Origin: Variovorax sp. V93
GTDB lineage: Bacteria > Pseudomonadota > Gammaproteobacteria > Burkholderiales > Burkholderiaceae_C
DNA length: 64,000 bases
Assembly (NCBI RefSeq): GCF_041154485.1
Contig: NZ_AP028669.1
Span: 5,187,001-5,251,000, forward strand
Reading direction: 5' to 3'
Of this stretch, positions 1-7,887 are shown one piece after another (position 1 is the first letter of the stretch; every line of letters begins with the position of its first letter). Position numbers and translations under genes: made by a program. The notes below the pieces were generated by a model, which did not search any database, was not told the origin of the DNA, and was given only the letters and a program-made list of their open reading frames with translations.

Positions 1-313
1 CGAAGGCCAAGAGCGCCAGCACGGCGCCCAGCACGAGCGCCTCCCTGACCGACACCGCGCCGCTGGTCACCGGCCGCTGGGCGGTCCGCTTCACATGGCG
101 GTCGAAGTCGCGGTCGGCCACGTCGTTGACGCAGCAGCCCGCGCTGCGCATCAGGATGGTGCCCAGCACGAAGACGGCCAGCAGCTGCCAGCCCGGCCAG
201 CCTTCGGCCGCAAACCAGAGCGCGCCCAGCGTGGGCCACAGCAGCAGCAGCCAGCCGGCGGGACGGTTCCAGCGGATCAGGTCGAGATAGAGCGCAAAAC
301 GGCGGGCGAGCAT
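1..313 (-). CDS. ubiA: 4-hydroxybenzoate polyprenyltransferase, N-terminal part
   Basis: The gene is cut by the left edge; about 104 N-terminal residues are visible from an ATG at 313. UbiA is an integral membrane enzyme that attaches the polyprenyl tail to 4-hydroxybenzoate in ubiquinone synthesis. The visible part starts with the family-typical [14 protein letters not shown] segment and a hydrophobic helix. It then carries the Mg-diphosphate motif NDVADRDFD followed by HVKRT and RPVTSG, as in UbiA proteins. It lies downstream of dps on the same strand. A strong terminator ends only 9 bases before the start codon, so it may not share the dps transcript. No Shine-Dalgarno sequence is obvious. 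Confidence 0.93.
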   Translation of the reverse strand, partial: MLARRFALYLDLIRWNRPAGWLLLLWPTLGALWFAAEGWPGWQLLAVFVLGTILMRSAGCCVNDVADRDFDRHVKRTAQRPVTSGAVSVREALVLGAVLALLAF

Positions 314-322
314 GCGGCAGGC

Positions 323-349
323 AAAAAAAGAGCGGCCATTGTGCCGCTC
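323..349 (-). terminator. Rho-independent terminator of dps, abutting ubiA
   Basis: Read on the minus strand, a 7-bp perfect stem (GAGCGGC/GCCGCTC) with a 6-base loop is followed by seven T. It lies 22 bases after the dps stop. The T-run ends 9 bases before the ubiA ATG, so it could also act as an attenuator of ubiA. Confidence 0.8.
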
Positions 350-371
350 CTGGGTTCCCGGGCCCGGGCGA

Positions 372-938
372 TCAGTCCTCGAGCAGCGAGCGCAGCATCC
401 AGGCCGTCTGGTCGTGCACGGTGCAGCGCGCAGTCAGCATGTCGGCCGTCGGGTCGTCGCCGGCTTCCTCGGCCACGGGGATGAATTCGCGCGCGATGCG
501 CGACACGGTTTCGTGGCCCTTGACCAGGATGCGCACCATTTCCATCGCCTTGGGCGGGGTCTGGGGCACGTCGGGCACGGTGGCGATCTTGCTGAACTCG
601 GCATAGGAGCCCGGCGCATAGTGGCCCAGCGCGCGGATGCGTTCCGCGAGCACGTCGGTGGCGCCCCAGAGTTCGGTGTACTGGCCCATGAACATCGCAT
701 GCAGCGAGTTGAAGTGCGGCCCCGTCACGTTCCAGTGGAAGTTGTGGGTCGTGAGGTAGAGCGTGTAGGTGTCGGCCAGCACGCGGCTCAGGCCCTCGGC
801 AATGGCGGCGCGGTCCTGGCGCTCGATGCCGATGTTGATGAGGGGCGCATTGCGGCTGCCGGATTCCTGCGCCACCACGGTGCCGCCCTTCTTGGGCACC
901 TTGCCGGACGACGATGCTTTCTTCGATGCTTTGGCCAT
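372..938 (-). CDS. dps: Dps family DNA-binding ferroxidase / miniferritin
   Basis: This 188-residue protein matches Dps, the dodecameric cage that oxidises Fe(II) with peroxide and protects DNA. The N-terminal 20 residues are rich in lysine and serine ([19 protein letters not shown]), as in Dps proteins that bind DNA through a tail. The ferroxidase signature is complete: [12 protein letters not shown] supplies His68, and Asp95 and Glu99 follow at the same spacing as H51, D78 and E82 of E. coli Dps. It follows oxyR on the same strand with a 137-base gap that holds a promoter-like pair and an OxyR-like box. A terminator follows the gene. Confidence 0.95.
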   Translation of the reverse strand: MAKASKKASSSGKVPKKGGTVVAQESGSRNAPLINIGIERQDRAAIAEGLSRVLADTYTLYLTTHNFHWNVTGPHFNSLHAMFMGQYTELWGATDVLAERIRALGHYAPGSYAEFSKIATVPDVPQTPPKAMEMVRILVKGHETVSRIAREFIPVAEEAGDDPTADMLTARCTVHDQTAWMLRSLLED

Positions 939-979
939 GGCTGGAAACTCTTTCTTCAGGTTTTGCTGAACACACCGTT

Positions 980-1008
980 ATTCTGAAAGCCGACCCGCGG
1001 CTTCGCAA
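980..1008 (-). promoter_or_regulatory. Predicted dps promoter
   Basis: On the minus strand TTGCGA (1003-1008) and CAGAAT (980-985) are separated by 17 bases, upstream of dps. The -35 matches TTGACA at four positions and the -10 matches TATAAT at four. Inferred from sequence only. Confidence 0.45.
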
Positions 1009-1022
1009 CAGCGCCACTCTAT
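1008..1022 (-). promoter_or_regulatory. OxyR-like half box upstream of dps
   Basis: ATAGAGTGGCGCTGT on the minus strand resembles the ATAG-N7-CTAT unit of OxyR sites, with one mismatch in the right arm. It abuts the predicted -35 element, the usual place for OxyR activation. Only one such unit is clear. Confidence 0.4.
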
Positions 1023-1075
1023 CCCGGTGATGAATGAATTCGAACGGCTGCCGCGTAGGCCAAGTTCGCGTATTT

Positions 1076-2041
1076 CTACGACAGCCGTTTGACACCCGGC
1101 AGTTCGCACGCATAGATCGCGTTGCGCAAGGCCGCGATCGCCTCGTAGCGGGTGAAGGTGCGGCGCCAGGCCAGCACCACGCGCCGCGTCGGCGGATCGC
1201 GGTCGTGCGCGTCGCGCACCGGCAGGTAGCGCACCATCTGCTCGGGCTCCTTGCGCCCTTTGACCTTGGGCTTGAGCGCTTCGGCCGGCACCGACAGGCG
1301 CGGCACCAGCGTCACGCCCATGCCCGAGGCCACCATGTGCTTGATGGTCTCGAGCGACGAGCCCTCGAAGCTCTTGCGGATGCCCTCGGCATTGCTCGAG
1401 AAGCGCGCGAATTCGGGACAGACCTCGAGCACGTGGTCGCGAAAGCAATGGCCGGTGCCCAGCAGCAGCATGGTTTCGCTCTGCAGCTCTTCCGAAGTGA
1501 CCGATTCGCGGTCGGCCAGCTTGTGCTTCGTGGGCAGCGCGGCCATGAAGGGCTCGTCGTAGAGCGGCGCCATGGCCAGGCCGGTGTCGGGGAAGGGCTC
1601 GGCCATGATCGCGCAGTCGATCTCGCCGGCACGCAGCATCTCGAGCAGCTTGGCGGTGAAGTTCTCCTGCAGCACCAGCGGCATCTGCGGCGTGCGCGCA
1701 ATCACCTGGCGCACCAGGTCGGGCAGCAGGTACGGGCCGATGGTGTAGATCACGCCGAGGTTCAGCGGGCCGGCCAGCGGGTCTTTTCCGCGCTTGGCGA
1801 TTTCCTTGATGCTGGCGGCCTGGTCGAGCACGCTCTGCGCCTGCTGAACGATCTGCTCGCCGAGCGGCGTGACGGTGACTTCGCCCGCGCTGCGCTCGAA
1901 GAGCTTGACCTCGAGTTCGTCCTCGAGCTTCTTGATGGCCACCGAGAGAGTGGGTTGGGAGACGTAGCAGGCCTCGGCCGCCTTGCCGAAGTGCCGTTCG
2001 CGGGCTACTGCGACGATGTATTTGAGTTCGGTGAGAGTCAT
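1076..2041 (-). CDS. oxyR: Hydrogen peroxide-sensing LysR regulator OxyR
   Basis: This 321-residue LysR-family protein begins MTLTELKYIVAVARE, the typical OxyR N-terminus, so I chose the start at 2041 over an ATG four codons upstream. The winged HTH spans about residues 3-60 (HFGKAAEACYVSQPTLS). In the sensor domain the peroxide-reactive pair is present in GHCFRDHVLEVC as Cys199 and Cys208, numbered exactly as in E. coli OxyR. This separates it from generic LysR proteins. It precedes dps, a classical OxyR target. No Shine-Dalgarno is visible; a 7-bp palindrome enclosing CATAAT lies right before the ATG. Confidence 0.95.
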   Translation of the reverse strand: MTLTELKYIVAVARERHFGKAAEACYVSQPTLSVAIKKLEDELEVKLFERSAGEVTVTPLGEQIVQQAQSVLDQAASIKEIAKRGKDPLAGPLNLGVIYTIGPYLLPDLVRQVIARTPQMPLVLQENFTAKLLEMLRAGEIDCAIMAEPFPDTGLAMAPLYDEPFMAALPTKHKLADRESVTSEELQSETMLLLGTGHCFRDHVLEVCPEFARFSSNAEGIRKSFEGSSLETIKHMVASGMGVTLVPRLSVPAEALKPKVKGRKEPEQMVRYLPVRDAHDRDPPTRRVVLAWRRTFTRYEAIAALRNAIYACELPGVKRLS

Positions 2042-2042
2042 A

Positions 2043-2065
2043 GCTTGCGTCAATTATGCGCAAGC
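2043..2065 (-). promoter_or_regulatory. Palindrome abutting oxyR start, with -10-like loop
   Basis: GCTTGCG and CGCAAGC form a perfect 7-bp inverted repeat around TCAATTATG. On the coding strand the loop reads CATAAT, 11 bases before the oxyR ATG. It may be an OxyR autoregulatory site, an mRNA hairpin, or both. Confidence 0.4.
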
Positions 2066-2114
2066 GTCCGTGACCGGACATTGTCTGGGGCTTAGCTGCC
2101 AGCAGGGCGGGACG

Positions 2115-2615
2115 TCAGGACCCCGAAGCGGTGACGACCTTGACCTTGCCCGCCATGCCGGCCTGGTAGTGGCCCGCGATGAGGCAGGCGAAATCGAAGT
2201 CCCCGGCCCGGTTGAAGGTCCAGACGATTTCCCCGGTCTTGCCGGGCGGGACGTGCGCCATGTAGGGCTCGGAATGCTCCATGCCAGGGAACTTCATCAT
2301 CAGCGCCGCGTGCTCGTCGAGTTCCTTCTTCGTGCCGAGCACGAACTCGTGCATGACCTGCCCGTCGTTCCGGATCGAAAGCCTCACCGTCTCGCCCTGC
2401 TTCACCTGGATGCGGTCGGGGGCGAAGCGCATGTTGTCGGCCATCCTGAACTCGAGCTTCCGGGTTGCGCTGCCCGCATCGCCCGCAATGCCCCAATCTT
2501 TCTGTTCCTTGCGAACCGGCCCGCTCGGCGCGCCGTGATCCTCGTCGCCATGTGCGAAGCCGGGGTTCGAGAACGCCAAGGTGCTGGCGAGCATCAATGT
2601 CCTGATGGATGTCAT
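2115..2615 (-). CDS. Exported cupredoxin (type 1 copper protein)
   Basis: This 166-residue protein starts with a signal peptide (MTSIRTLMLASTLAFSNPGFA) and a His/Asp-rich HGDEDHG segment. The C-terminal two thirds form a plastocyanin/azurin-like domain. The ligand pattern of a type 1 copper site is visible: His in VMHEFVLG, then Cys-x4-His-x4-Met in CLIAGHYQAGM. It should act in the periplasm in electron transfer or copper handling. An ATG 12 codons upstream exists, but the start at 2615 puts the signal peptide at the N-terminus. It is the last gene of the accessory block; an 81-base gap separates it from the ABC genes, so operon membership is uncertain. Confidence 0.85.
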   Translation of the reverse strand: MTSIRTLMLASTLAFSNPGFAHGDEDHGAPSGPVRKEQKDWGIAGDAGSATRKLEFRMADNMRFAPDRIQVKQGETVRLSIRNDGQVMHEFVLGTKKELDEHAALMMKFPGMEHSEPYMAHVPPGKTGEIVWTFNRAGDFDFACLIAGHYQAGMAGKVKVVTASGS

Positions 2616-2696
2616 GGGAGTTCCTGCGTGGTTGGCGTGGAAATGGCGCACGGGCGACGCCGGTCATGGTTTTCGTGCGTTCGCCGGTTCATTCAT

Positions 2697-3386
2697 TCAG
2701 GCTGCCGATGCGGCCCTGCGCCGCTGCAGCCAGGTGACCGACCACGCCCCTGCCGTGCACAGCACCAGGTAGACGGCGGCGACCAGGAGGTAGACCTCCA
2801 CCACGCGCCCATCGCGCTGGCCTACCTTGCTTGCCGCTCCGAGAAAGTCGTTCAGGCTGATCACGTAGACCAGCGAGGTGTCCTTGAGCAGGGCAATGGT
2901 CTGGTTGATCAGAGACGGCGTCATGTTGCGGAACGCCTGCGGCAGGATCACGTGCCGCAAGGCCTGCCCCGGCGTCATGCCAAGCGATTGCGCCGCCTGC
3001 ATCTGTCCCGCGCGGACACTGCCGATGCCGGCGCGGATGATCTCGCAGTAGTAAGCCGACTCCGCGAGCACGAAGGCCACGAGCGCCGCATAGATGGGGC
3101 CGACCGACAGGTTCGGGTCCCCGGTGGCGGCCCGCAGCACCACGGGCATCAGGAAGTAGATCCAGAGAATCGTGAGGATCAGCGGAATCGAACGGAACAG
3201 GTTCACGTAGCCGGCCACGAGGGCCGCAACGGGACGCGGCGCAAAGATCCGCGTGATCGCCAGCAAGGTGCCCACCCCGACGCCCGCCGCCATGGCCGCC
3301 ACCACGAGGAAGGCCGTCATCTGCAGGCCCTGCGCCAAGTAGGGCCAGGCGCGCTGCAGGGAGACCCAGTCGAAGTCGTATCCCAT
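2697..3386 (-). CDS. Amino-acid ABC transporter permease (GltK-like)
   Basis: This 229-residue inner-membrane protein belongs to the HisM/GltK permease family of polar amino-acid importers. It has about five hydrophobic helices. The EAA loop that docks the ATPase reads AAQSLGMTPGQALRHVILPQAF, followed by the conserved P-x-L-I-N segment and LLKDTSLVYVISL. It overlaps the upstream permease gene by one base (3386), so the two are translationally coupled. No gene for the matching ATP-binding subunit lies in the block, so the pair must borrow an ATPase from elsewhere. The substrate is not readable from the sequence. Confidence 0.9.
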   Translation of the reverse strand: MGYDFDWVSLQRAWPYLAQGLQMTAFLVVAAMAAGVGVGTLLAITRIFAPRPVAALVAGYVNLFRSIPLILTILWIYFLMPVVLRAATGDPNLSVGPIYAALVAFVLAESAYYCEIIRAGIGSVRAGQMQAAQSLGMTPGQALRHVILPQAFRNMTPSLINQTIALLKDTSLVYVISLNDFLGAASKVGQRDGRVVEVYLLVAAVYLVLCTAGAWSVTWLQRRRAASAA

Positions 3387-4123
3387 CAGGCGGCCCCCAG
3401 CAGGCCCGGCACGCGCGCGCGCCGCTCGATGTGGCGCATCAGCACGATCACGCCGTAGGTGATCGCCATGTAGACGAAGGTCGCGGCAATGAAGGCCTCG
3501 AACGGATGCGCACTGAATTCACTGAGCTGGCGGGTCTGCCCCGTCAGTTCCATGAGCCCGATGGTGAGCGCCACCGCCGAGTTCTTGAACACGTTCAGGA
3601 AGTCCGAAGTCAGCGGCGGAATGACGATGCGCAGGGCCTGCGGCAGGATCACGTACCGATAGGCCGCCGCGGTCCCCAGGCCGAGCGCCATGGCCGCCTG
3701 CTTCTGGCTGCGCGGCACCGACTCGATGCCCGCCCGCACCTGTTCGGCCGCCTTCGCGGCCGTGTACAGCGTGAGTCCCACCAGCACGGTGAGAAACTGG
3801 TTCGTCGTCGGGTTCATCTGCTTCAGTGCGTTGCCCCAATCGACAGGCAACAATTCGGGCACCACGAAGTACCAGAGAAACAGCTGGACCAGCAGCGGCG
3901 TGTTCCGAAAGCAGTGGATGTACACCGTGGACAGGTAGCGCGCGGGACGGTTCGGCAGCGTCCTTGCGACGCCGGCCACCAGGCCGAGGCCCAGCGCCAG
4001 CGTCCAGGCCAGCAGCGACAGGAGCACCGTCCACCACAACCCGCGCAGAAGCATCAGGCCGTACAGGCCCTCGCCCGTGACTGAAGGCTTGAAAAAGATC
4101 AACCAATCCCAGGTGTAGTGCAT
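3386..4123 (-). CDS. Amino-acid ABC transporter permease (GltJ-like)
   Basis: This 245-residue protein is the partner permease of the preceding gene and resembles GltJ. An N-terminal helix is followed by FRNTPLLVQLFLWYFVVPELLP, a hallmark of the GltJ branch. The EAA motif (AAMALGLGTAAAYRYVILPQALR) and FKNSAVALTIGLMELTGQTRQ follow. The next gene upstream encodes the periplasmic binding protein, ending 62 bases before this start. No clear Shine-Dalgarno precedes the ATG at 4123. Together with its partner it should form the heterodimeric membrane channel of a glutamate/aspartate-type importer. Confidence 0.9.
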   Translation of the reverse strand: MHYTWDWLIFFKPSVTGEGLYGLMLLRGLWWTVLLSLLAWTLALGLGLVAGVARTLPNRPARYLSTVYIHCFRNTPLLVQLFLWYFVVPELLPVDWGNALKQMNPTTNQFLTVLVGLTLYTAAKAAEQVRAGIESVPRSQKQAAMALGLGTAAAYRYVILPQALRIVIPPLTSDFLNVFKNSAVALTIGLMELTGQTRQLSEFSAHPFEAFIAATFVYMAITYGVIVLMRHIERRARVPGLLGAA

Positions 4124-4185
4124 TGTGCGGGGCGATCGGAGTGGCGGGCGCTTTCAAGCGGTCGTGCGGGAGTGGGCGCTGCCGC

Positions 4186-5088
4186 TCACAGCGGCTGGTC
4201 GTTCGGATGGCGCAGGAGTTCCTGCATGTCGGGCGACATCGGGAAGTTGACCGTGATGTTGCCCTTCACGGCAATCGGCTTGAGAAAATACTTCTCGTAC
4301 AGCGAGGCAAACTCGCCCGATCGCATCATCCCGGTGATCACGCCGTCGACGAGCTTCTTGAAGGCAGCATCGCCCTTGCGCAGCATGCAGCCGTAGGCCT
4401 CCTTCTGCTGGGGCACGCCAACCACTTCCCAGTCGGCCGGATTCCGGGCGCGCGCGATGTTGCTGAACAGAATGATGTCGTCCTGCGTGGCCGCGACGGC
4501 CCGGCCTGTTTCAACGGTCAGGAAATTCTCGTTGATGTCCTTGGCCAGGATGATGTTGATGCCCCACTTGTTCTTCTCGTTGAGCTGCCGCAGCATGCGC
4601 TCGGCCGTGGTGCCCGCGCTCACGACGACGTTCTTGCCGACCAGATCGGACCAGTGCTTGATGCCCGAGTTCTTGCGCACGAGCAGCCGTGCCCCGACCA
4701 CGAAGAAGGTGGTGGAGAACGACACCTGGTTCTGCCGCTCGGCGTTGTTCGTGGTGGAGCTGCACTCCAGGTCGACCGTCTGGTTGGCCACCAGCGGAAT
4801 GCGCGTCTGCGGCGTCACCTCCAGCGTCTTGACCTCCAGCTTGGCGAGCTTCTGGTCCTTCTTCACCTGCTCGACCACGCGCTGCGAGATCTCCCAGGCA
4901 AAGCCCGCCTGCTTGTTGTTGTCGTCCAGGTAGTTGAAGGGAATGGACGCGCCGCGGGTTGCCAGCGTGATGGAGCCGGTGTCCTTGATCTTCTTGAGCG
5001 TGCCGTCCAGCGGCTGCGCGGCCGCAGCGGCGCACAGCGCCAGTGCGGCAGAGGCGAGACAGGAGCGAATCAGGGGCTTGAGGATCAT
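4186..5088 (-). CDS. Periplasmic amino-acid-binding protein (GltI-like)
   Basis: This 300-residue protein has a signal peptide ending about AAAAAQP and a family 3 solute-binding fold. The ligand-contact regions resemble GltI: IPFNYLDDNNKQAGFAWEI, then TPQTRIPLVANQTVDLECSSTTNN and the hinge segment VVVSAGTTAERML. GltI proteins bind glutamate or aspartate, but close relatives take other polar amino acids, so I leave the substrate open. A GGAG element lies 8 bases before the ATG. Its gene follows the cystathionine beta-lyase-like gene by 22 bases, which suggests that uptake and breakdown of one compound are coupled. Confidence 0.9.
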   Translation of the reverse strand: MILKPLIRSCLASAALALCAAAAAQPLDGTLKKIKDTGSITLATRGASIPFNYLDDNNKQAGFAWEISQRVVEQVKKDQKLAKLEVKTLEVTPQTRIPLVANQTVDLECSSTTNNAERQNQVSFSTTFFVVGARLLVRKNSGIKHWSDLVGKNVVVSAGTTAERMLRQLNEKNKWGINIILAKDINENFLTVETGRAVAATQDDIILFSNIARARNPADWEVVGVPQQKEAYGCMLRKGDAAFKKLVDGVITGMMRSGEFASLYEKYFLKPIAVKGNITVNFPMSPDMQELLRHPNDQPL

Positions 5089-5110
5089 CGTGGGCTCCGG
5101 TGGTCTTGGA

Positions 5111-6283
5111 TCAAAGGGTGGAACTCTTCTGGAAGGCGTTCAGCGCGCCCAGCAGCTCGTCGAGCAGCGCCCGCGGGTCCTGAAGGCCGATGGACAGGCG
5201 GATGACCGGGCCGTGCACGTCGCAAAATTTGCGCCCGGCCAGCTCTTGCGCGGGATAGAAGGCCGCGATGCTGCGCACGCCGCCCCAGCTCGCGCCGATG
5301 GAAAAATGCCTGAGCTCACGGAACATCGCGCGGTAGGCGTCGTAGGGAGCGTCCACGAGCTGCAGCGACATCACGCAGCCCGCCTGCTTGAAGTCGCGCG
5401 CCCACAGGGCATGGTCCGGTGTTCCGGGCAACGCGGGAAAGAGCATCCGGCGCACCAGCGGGTGCTCGGCAAGCCGCCCGGCAATCAGTTGCGCGCTGCC
5501 GGCCTGGCGCTCCATGCGCACCTGCATCGTGTCCAGGCCGCGGGCGACGAGAAAGCAATCCTCCGGGCTCACCGCCAGCCCCATCTGCGATTGAAGGCCG
5601 CGCAAGGACCGGTACAGGTTCTCGTCCTGGATCGCGATGCTGCCCATCAGCACGTCCGAATGGCCGCCCATGTACTTGGTGCAGGCATGGACGCACAGGT
5701 CCACGCCATGCGCCAGGGCGGCAAAGCCCAGCGGGCTGGCCCAGGTGTTGTCGATGGCCGTCAGCACGCCGCGGGCGCGGGCCACGGCGGTGATCGCCGG
5801 TATGTCCTCCACCTCCATCGTCACGGTGCCCGGCGACTCCAGCCAGATCAGCCGCGTGTTGGGGCGGATGAGCCGCTCGATGTCCGAGCCGATGCGCGGC
5901 GGGTAGAACTCGACCTCGACGCCGAGAGCCTGCAGCCGTTCGACCGCGAAGGATTTGGCGAGACCGTATGCGGCGTCGGTCATCAGAAGGTGGTCGCCCT
6001 TCTTGAGCAATGCGAGCAGCACGCTGCAAATGGCCGCCTGGCCCGAAGGGAAGACAACGCAGTGCGCGGCGCCGTCCAGTTCGGCAATGCGGAGTTCCAG
6101 CGCGCGCTGCGTGGGCGTGCCGGTGGTTCCGTAGCTGAAGCCGTCCGGCAGGCGGTTGCGCCGGTGCACGAAATCGTCGAGCGAATCGAAGACGACCGTG
6201 GAGGCCCGCCATACCGGCGGTGCCAGGCTGGCGAAGGCGCCCGCAGCTGAAGCGTCGAGAGCAGGGGTCTGGGAATTCAACAT
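5111..6283 (-). CDS. PLP-dependent cystathionine beta-lyase family enzyme
   Basis: This 390-residue protein belongs to the Cys/Met metabolism PLP family, closest in motifs to MetC, which splits cystathionine into homocysteine, pyruvate and ammonia. The PLP lysine is Lys203 in CTKYMGGHSD, and DNTWASPLGF and the MetC-like GASWGGVRS segment are present. The start at 6283 (MLNSQTPALD) fits the usual length; an upstream ATG adds 18 unlike residues. It lies between a small exported protein and an amino-acid ABC importer without an ATPase. That context suggests C-S lyase activity on an imported sulfur amino acid more than methionine synthesis. Cystathionine or another S-substituted cysteine is possible. 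Confidence 0.85.
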   Translation of the reverse strand: MLNSQTPALDASAAGAFASLAPPVWRASTVVFDSLDDFVHRRNRLPDGFSYGTTGTPTQRALELRIAELDGAAHCVVFPSGQAAICSVLLALLKKGDHLLMTDAAYGLAKSFAVERLQALGVEVEFYPPRIGSDIERLIRPNTRLIWLESPGTVTMEVEDIPAITAVARARGVLTAIDNTWASPLGFAALAHGVDLCVHACTKYMGGHSDVLMGSIAIQDENLYRSLRGLQSQMGLAVSPEDCFLVARGLDTMQVRMERQAGSAQLIAGRLAEHPLVRRMLFPALPGTPDHALWARDFKQAGCVMSLQLVDAPYDAYRAMFRELRHFSIGASWGGVRSIAAFYPAQELAGRKFCDVHGPVIRLSIGLQDPRALLDELLGALNAFQKSSTL

Positions 6284-6314
6284 GGGAAAGAGGGGTCGGT
6301 GCCTTGGCTGCAGC

Positions 6315-6767
6315 TCACTGCGCCGGCGCGGTTTCAATGAGCCGCAAGGCTTGCTTCATCTGGTCGACGGCCATGTTCTCCAGGTCGGTGTAGACCTTCA
6401 TGTCCGCCGACAGCCGCGCAAAGGTCTCCCGCGCCGCCGCGACCTTGGCCGGATCGTTGGTCTTCGGATTGGCCAGCGCCGCTTCGAGGCGCTTGTACTC
6501 GCTGGTGAGCAAGGCCGGCTGCTCGCCCAGCGCCCGCAGGCCGGCATTGGTCATCGAGCGGATGCGCAGCACCATCCTCACGTCGGATTGCTCCATCTCG
6601 GCTTGCGCGCGTTCGAATGCGAGCTTCGCGGCCAGGGCCGCTTCGCTGTCGAGCTTCTTCGTCGCCGCAACGGCGTTGAACTTGGCGATGTCGGCCGAAA
6701 GGTCATGTGCCCACGAGGGCGCAGCCAAAGCCAGTGCGGTCACTGCAATGACGGTTCGAAGTTTCAC
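6315..6767 (-). CDS. Small exported alpha-helical protein, unknown function
   Basis: I do not recognise a family. The GTG start at 6767 is preceded by GGAG at good spacing and gives 150 residues. A signal peptide is clear (MKLRTVIAVTALALAAPSWA), after which the protein is predicted to be helical and charged with no cysteines. The helices begin DLSADIAKFNAV and include LAAKLAFERAQAEMEQSD. The composition suggests a periplasmic helical bundle. It is the first gene of the minus-strand run leading into the lyase and ABC genes and is divergent from the LysR regulator at 6864, so it is probably co-regulated with them. Confidence 0.7.
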   Translation of the reverse strand: MKLRTVIAVTALALAAPSWAHDLSADIAKFNAVAATKKLDSEAALAAKLAFERAQAEMEQSDVRMVLRIRSMTNAGLRALGEQPALLTSEYKRLEAALANPKTNDPAKVAAARETFARLSADMKVYTDLENMAVDQMKQALRLIETAPAQ

Positions 6768-6848
6768 GTCGCTTCTCCAGGTGGGTGGCTGAAGCCGCAA
6801 CTCTAGGACCGCATAGATAATCTGAATCGCGCTCAAAGTTTTTTCTCC

Positions 6849-6863
6849 ATAAGTGATTGTTAT
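6849..6863. promoter_or_regulatory. Candidate LysR box before LysR gene
   Basis: ATAAGTGATTGTTAT is an ATAA-N7-TTAT palindrome and contains T-N11-A, the core LysR-type site. It ends at the base before the ATG of the LysR gene, in the 96-base divergent region, so it could serve autoregulation. Confidence 0.4.
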
Positions 6864-7802
6864 ATGTTGCTGCGCGAGATCGAGGTGTTCCGTTCGGTGA
6901 TGTCGGTGGGGTCCGCCAGCAAGGCCGCCGCGCTGCTGGGGGTCACACAACCCGCCATCAGCCAGTCGCTGAAACGGCTCGAAGACGCGGCCGGCTTCGC
7001 GCTTTTCCGCCGGCTGCGGGGCCGCCTGCATCCAACACCCGAAGCGCAGGCGCTGCTGGTCGAGGTGGAGCGGGTTTTCGTGGGCCTCAGCAGCATCGAG
7101 CACCGCATGCGCAGCCTGAAGCGCTTCGGCGTCAACACGCTGCGCATGGCGGTCTATCCCGCCTTCGGCCTGACCTTCGTGCCGCGGGTGCTGTCGCGCC
7201 TGGTCACCGAGCGTCTGGACGCCGAGGCCCGGCCACAGATTTCGCTGCAGGTGCTCAGTTCGCGGGAGGTGCACGAGGCCGTGCTGGGGCGCCAGGTCGA
7301 CTTCGGGCTGATGGCCGACGAAATGCCGACCACCGGCCTGGAGCACTCCGAATTCGCGCGCTTTCCGGGCGTGGTGGTCATGCATCCGAAGCACCGCCTG
7401 GTCAATGCCAGGACCATTCAGCCGCAGCAGATTGCGGAAGAGCCGTTTCTTGCGCTCAACCCCGAGGACGCTTCGCGAAGGCGCCTCGAGCGCGCGCTGG
7501 CGGAGCGCAACGTCGCCCTGAGCGTGCTGGTCGAAACGCCGTATGCGGCGAGCGTCTGCGAAATGGCGCTGAGCGGAATGGGCATCGGCGTCGTCAATCC
7601 GGTCACGGCACTGGAGTACGCGCGGCGCGGATTGGTCATCCGCCCGCTGTCGCTCGATGTCTCTTTCGCCGGGCTGCTCGTGCTGCCACCGGGCCAGCCG
7701 CTGTCGGGGCTTGCGCTGCGCATGCTGCAGCTCATGCGCATCCAGCTTGCCGAGGACCAGAAGGCCCTTGCGGCCTTTCTCAAGCCCCGCCCCAAGGCTT
7801 GA
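6864..7802 (+). CDS. LysR-family regulator of the adjacent amino-acid cassette
   Basis: This 312-residue regulator has the N-terminal HTH (EIEVFRSVMSVGSASKAAAL, then LGVTQPAISQSLKRLE) and a two-lobed effector domain. The start resembles the NocR/OccR opine-type group, but that does not fix the ligand. It is divergently transcribed from the exported protein, the C-S lyase and the ABC importer genes and is the only regulator in the block, so it probably controls them. The amino acid or a breakdown product is the likely inducer; that is inference. Its 3' end converges with recG. Confidence 0.88.
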   Translation: MLLREIEVFRSVMSVGSASKAAALLGVTQPAISQSLKRLEDAAGFALFRRLRGRLHPTPEAQALLVEVERVFVGLSSIEHRMRSLKRFGVNTLRMAVYPAFGLTFVPRVLSRLVTERLDAEARPQISLQVLSSREVHEAVLGRQVDFGLMADEMPTTGLEHSEFARFPGVVVMHPKHRLVNARTIQPQQIAEEPFLALNPEDASRRRLERALAERNVALSVLVETPYAASVCEMALSGMGIGVVNPVTALEYARRGLVIRPLSLDVSFAGLLVLPPGQPLSGLALRMLQLMRIQLAEDQKALAAFLKPRPKA

Positions 7803-7887
7803 GGGCGCTCATTTCGGCGAGTTTCCCTGGACCGGATCGCGGCGCTCGATCCTCGCGTTCACGCGCAGGACTGCCGCCTGACGCGGC

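Noticed and set aside
2115..7802. A hidden ABC ATPase gene for the amino-acid importer
   Set aside because: No Walker A plus LSGGQ-like signature appears in any frame of the block.
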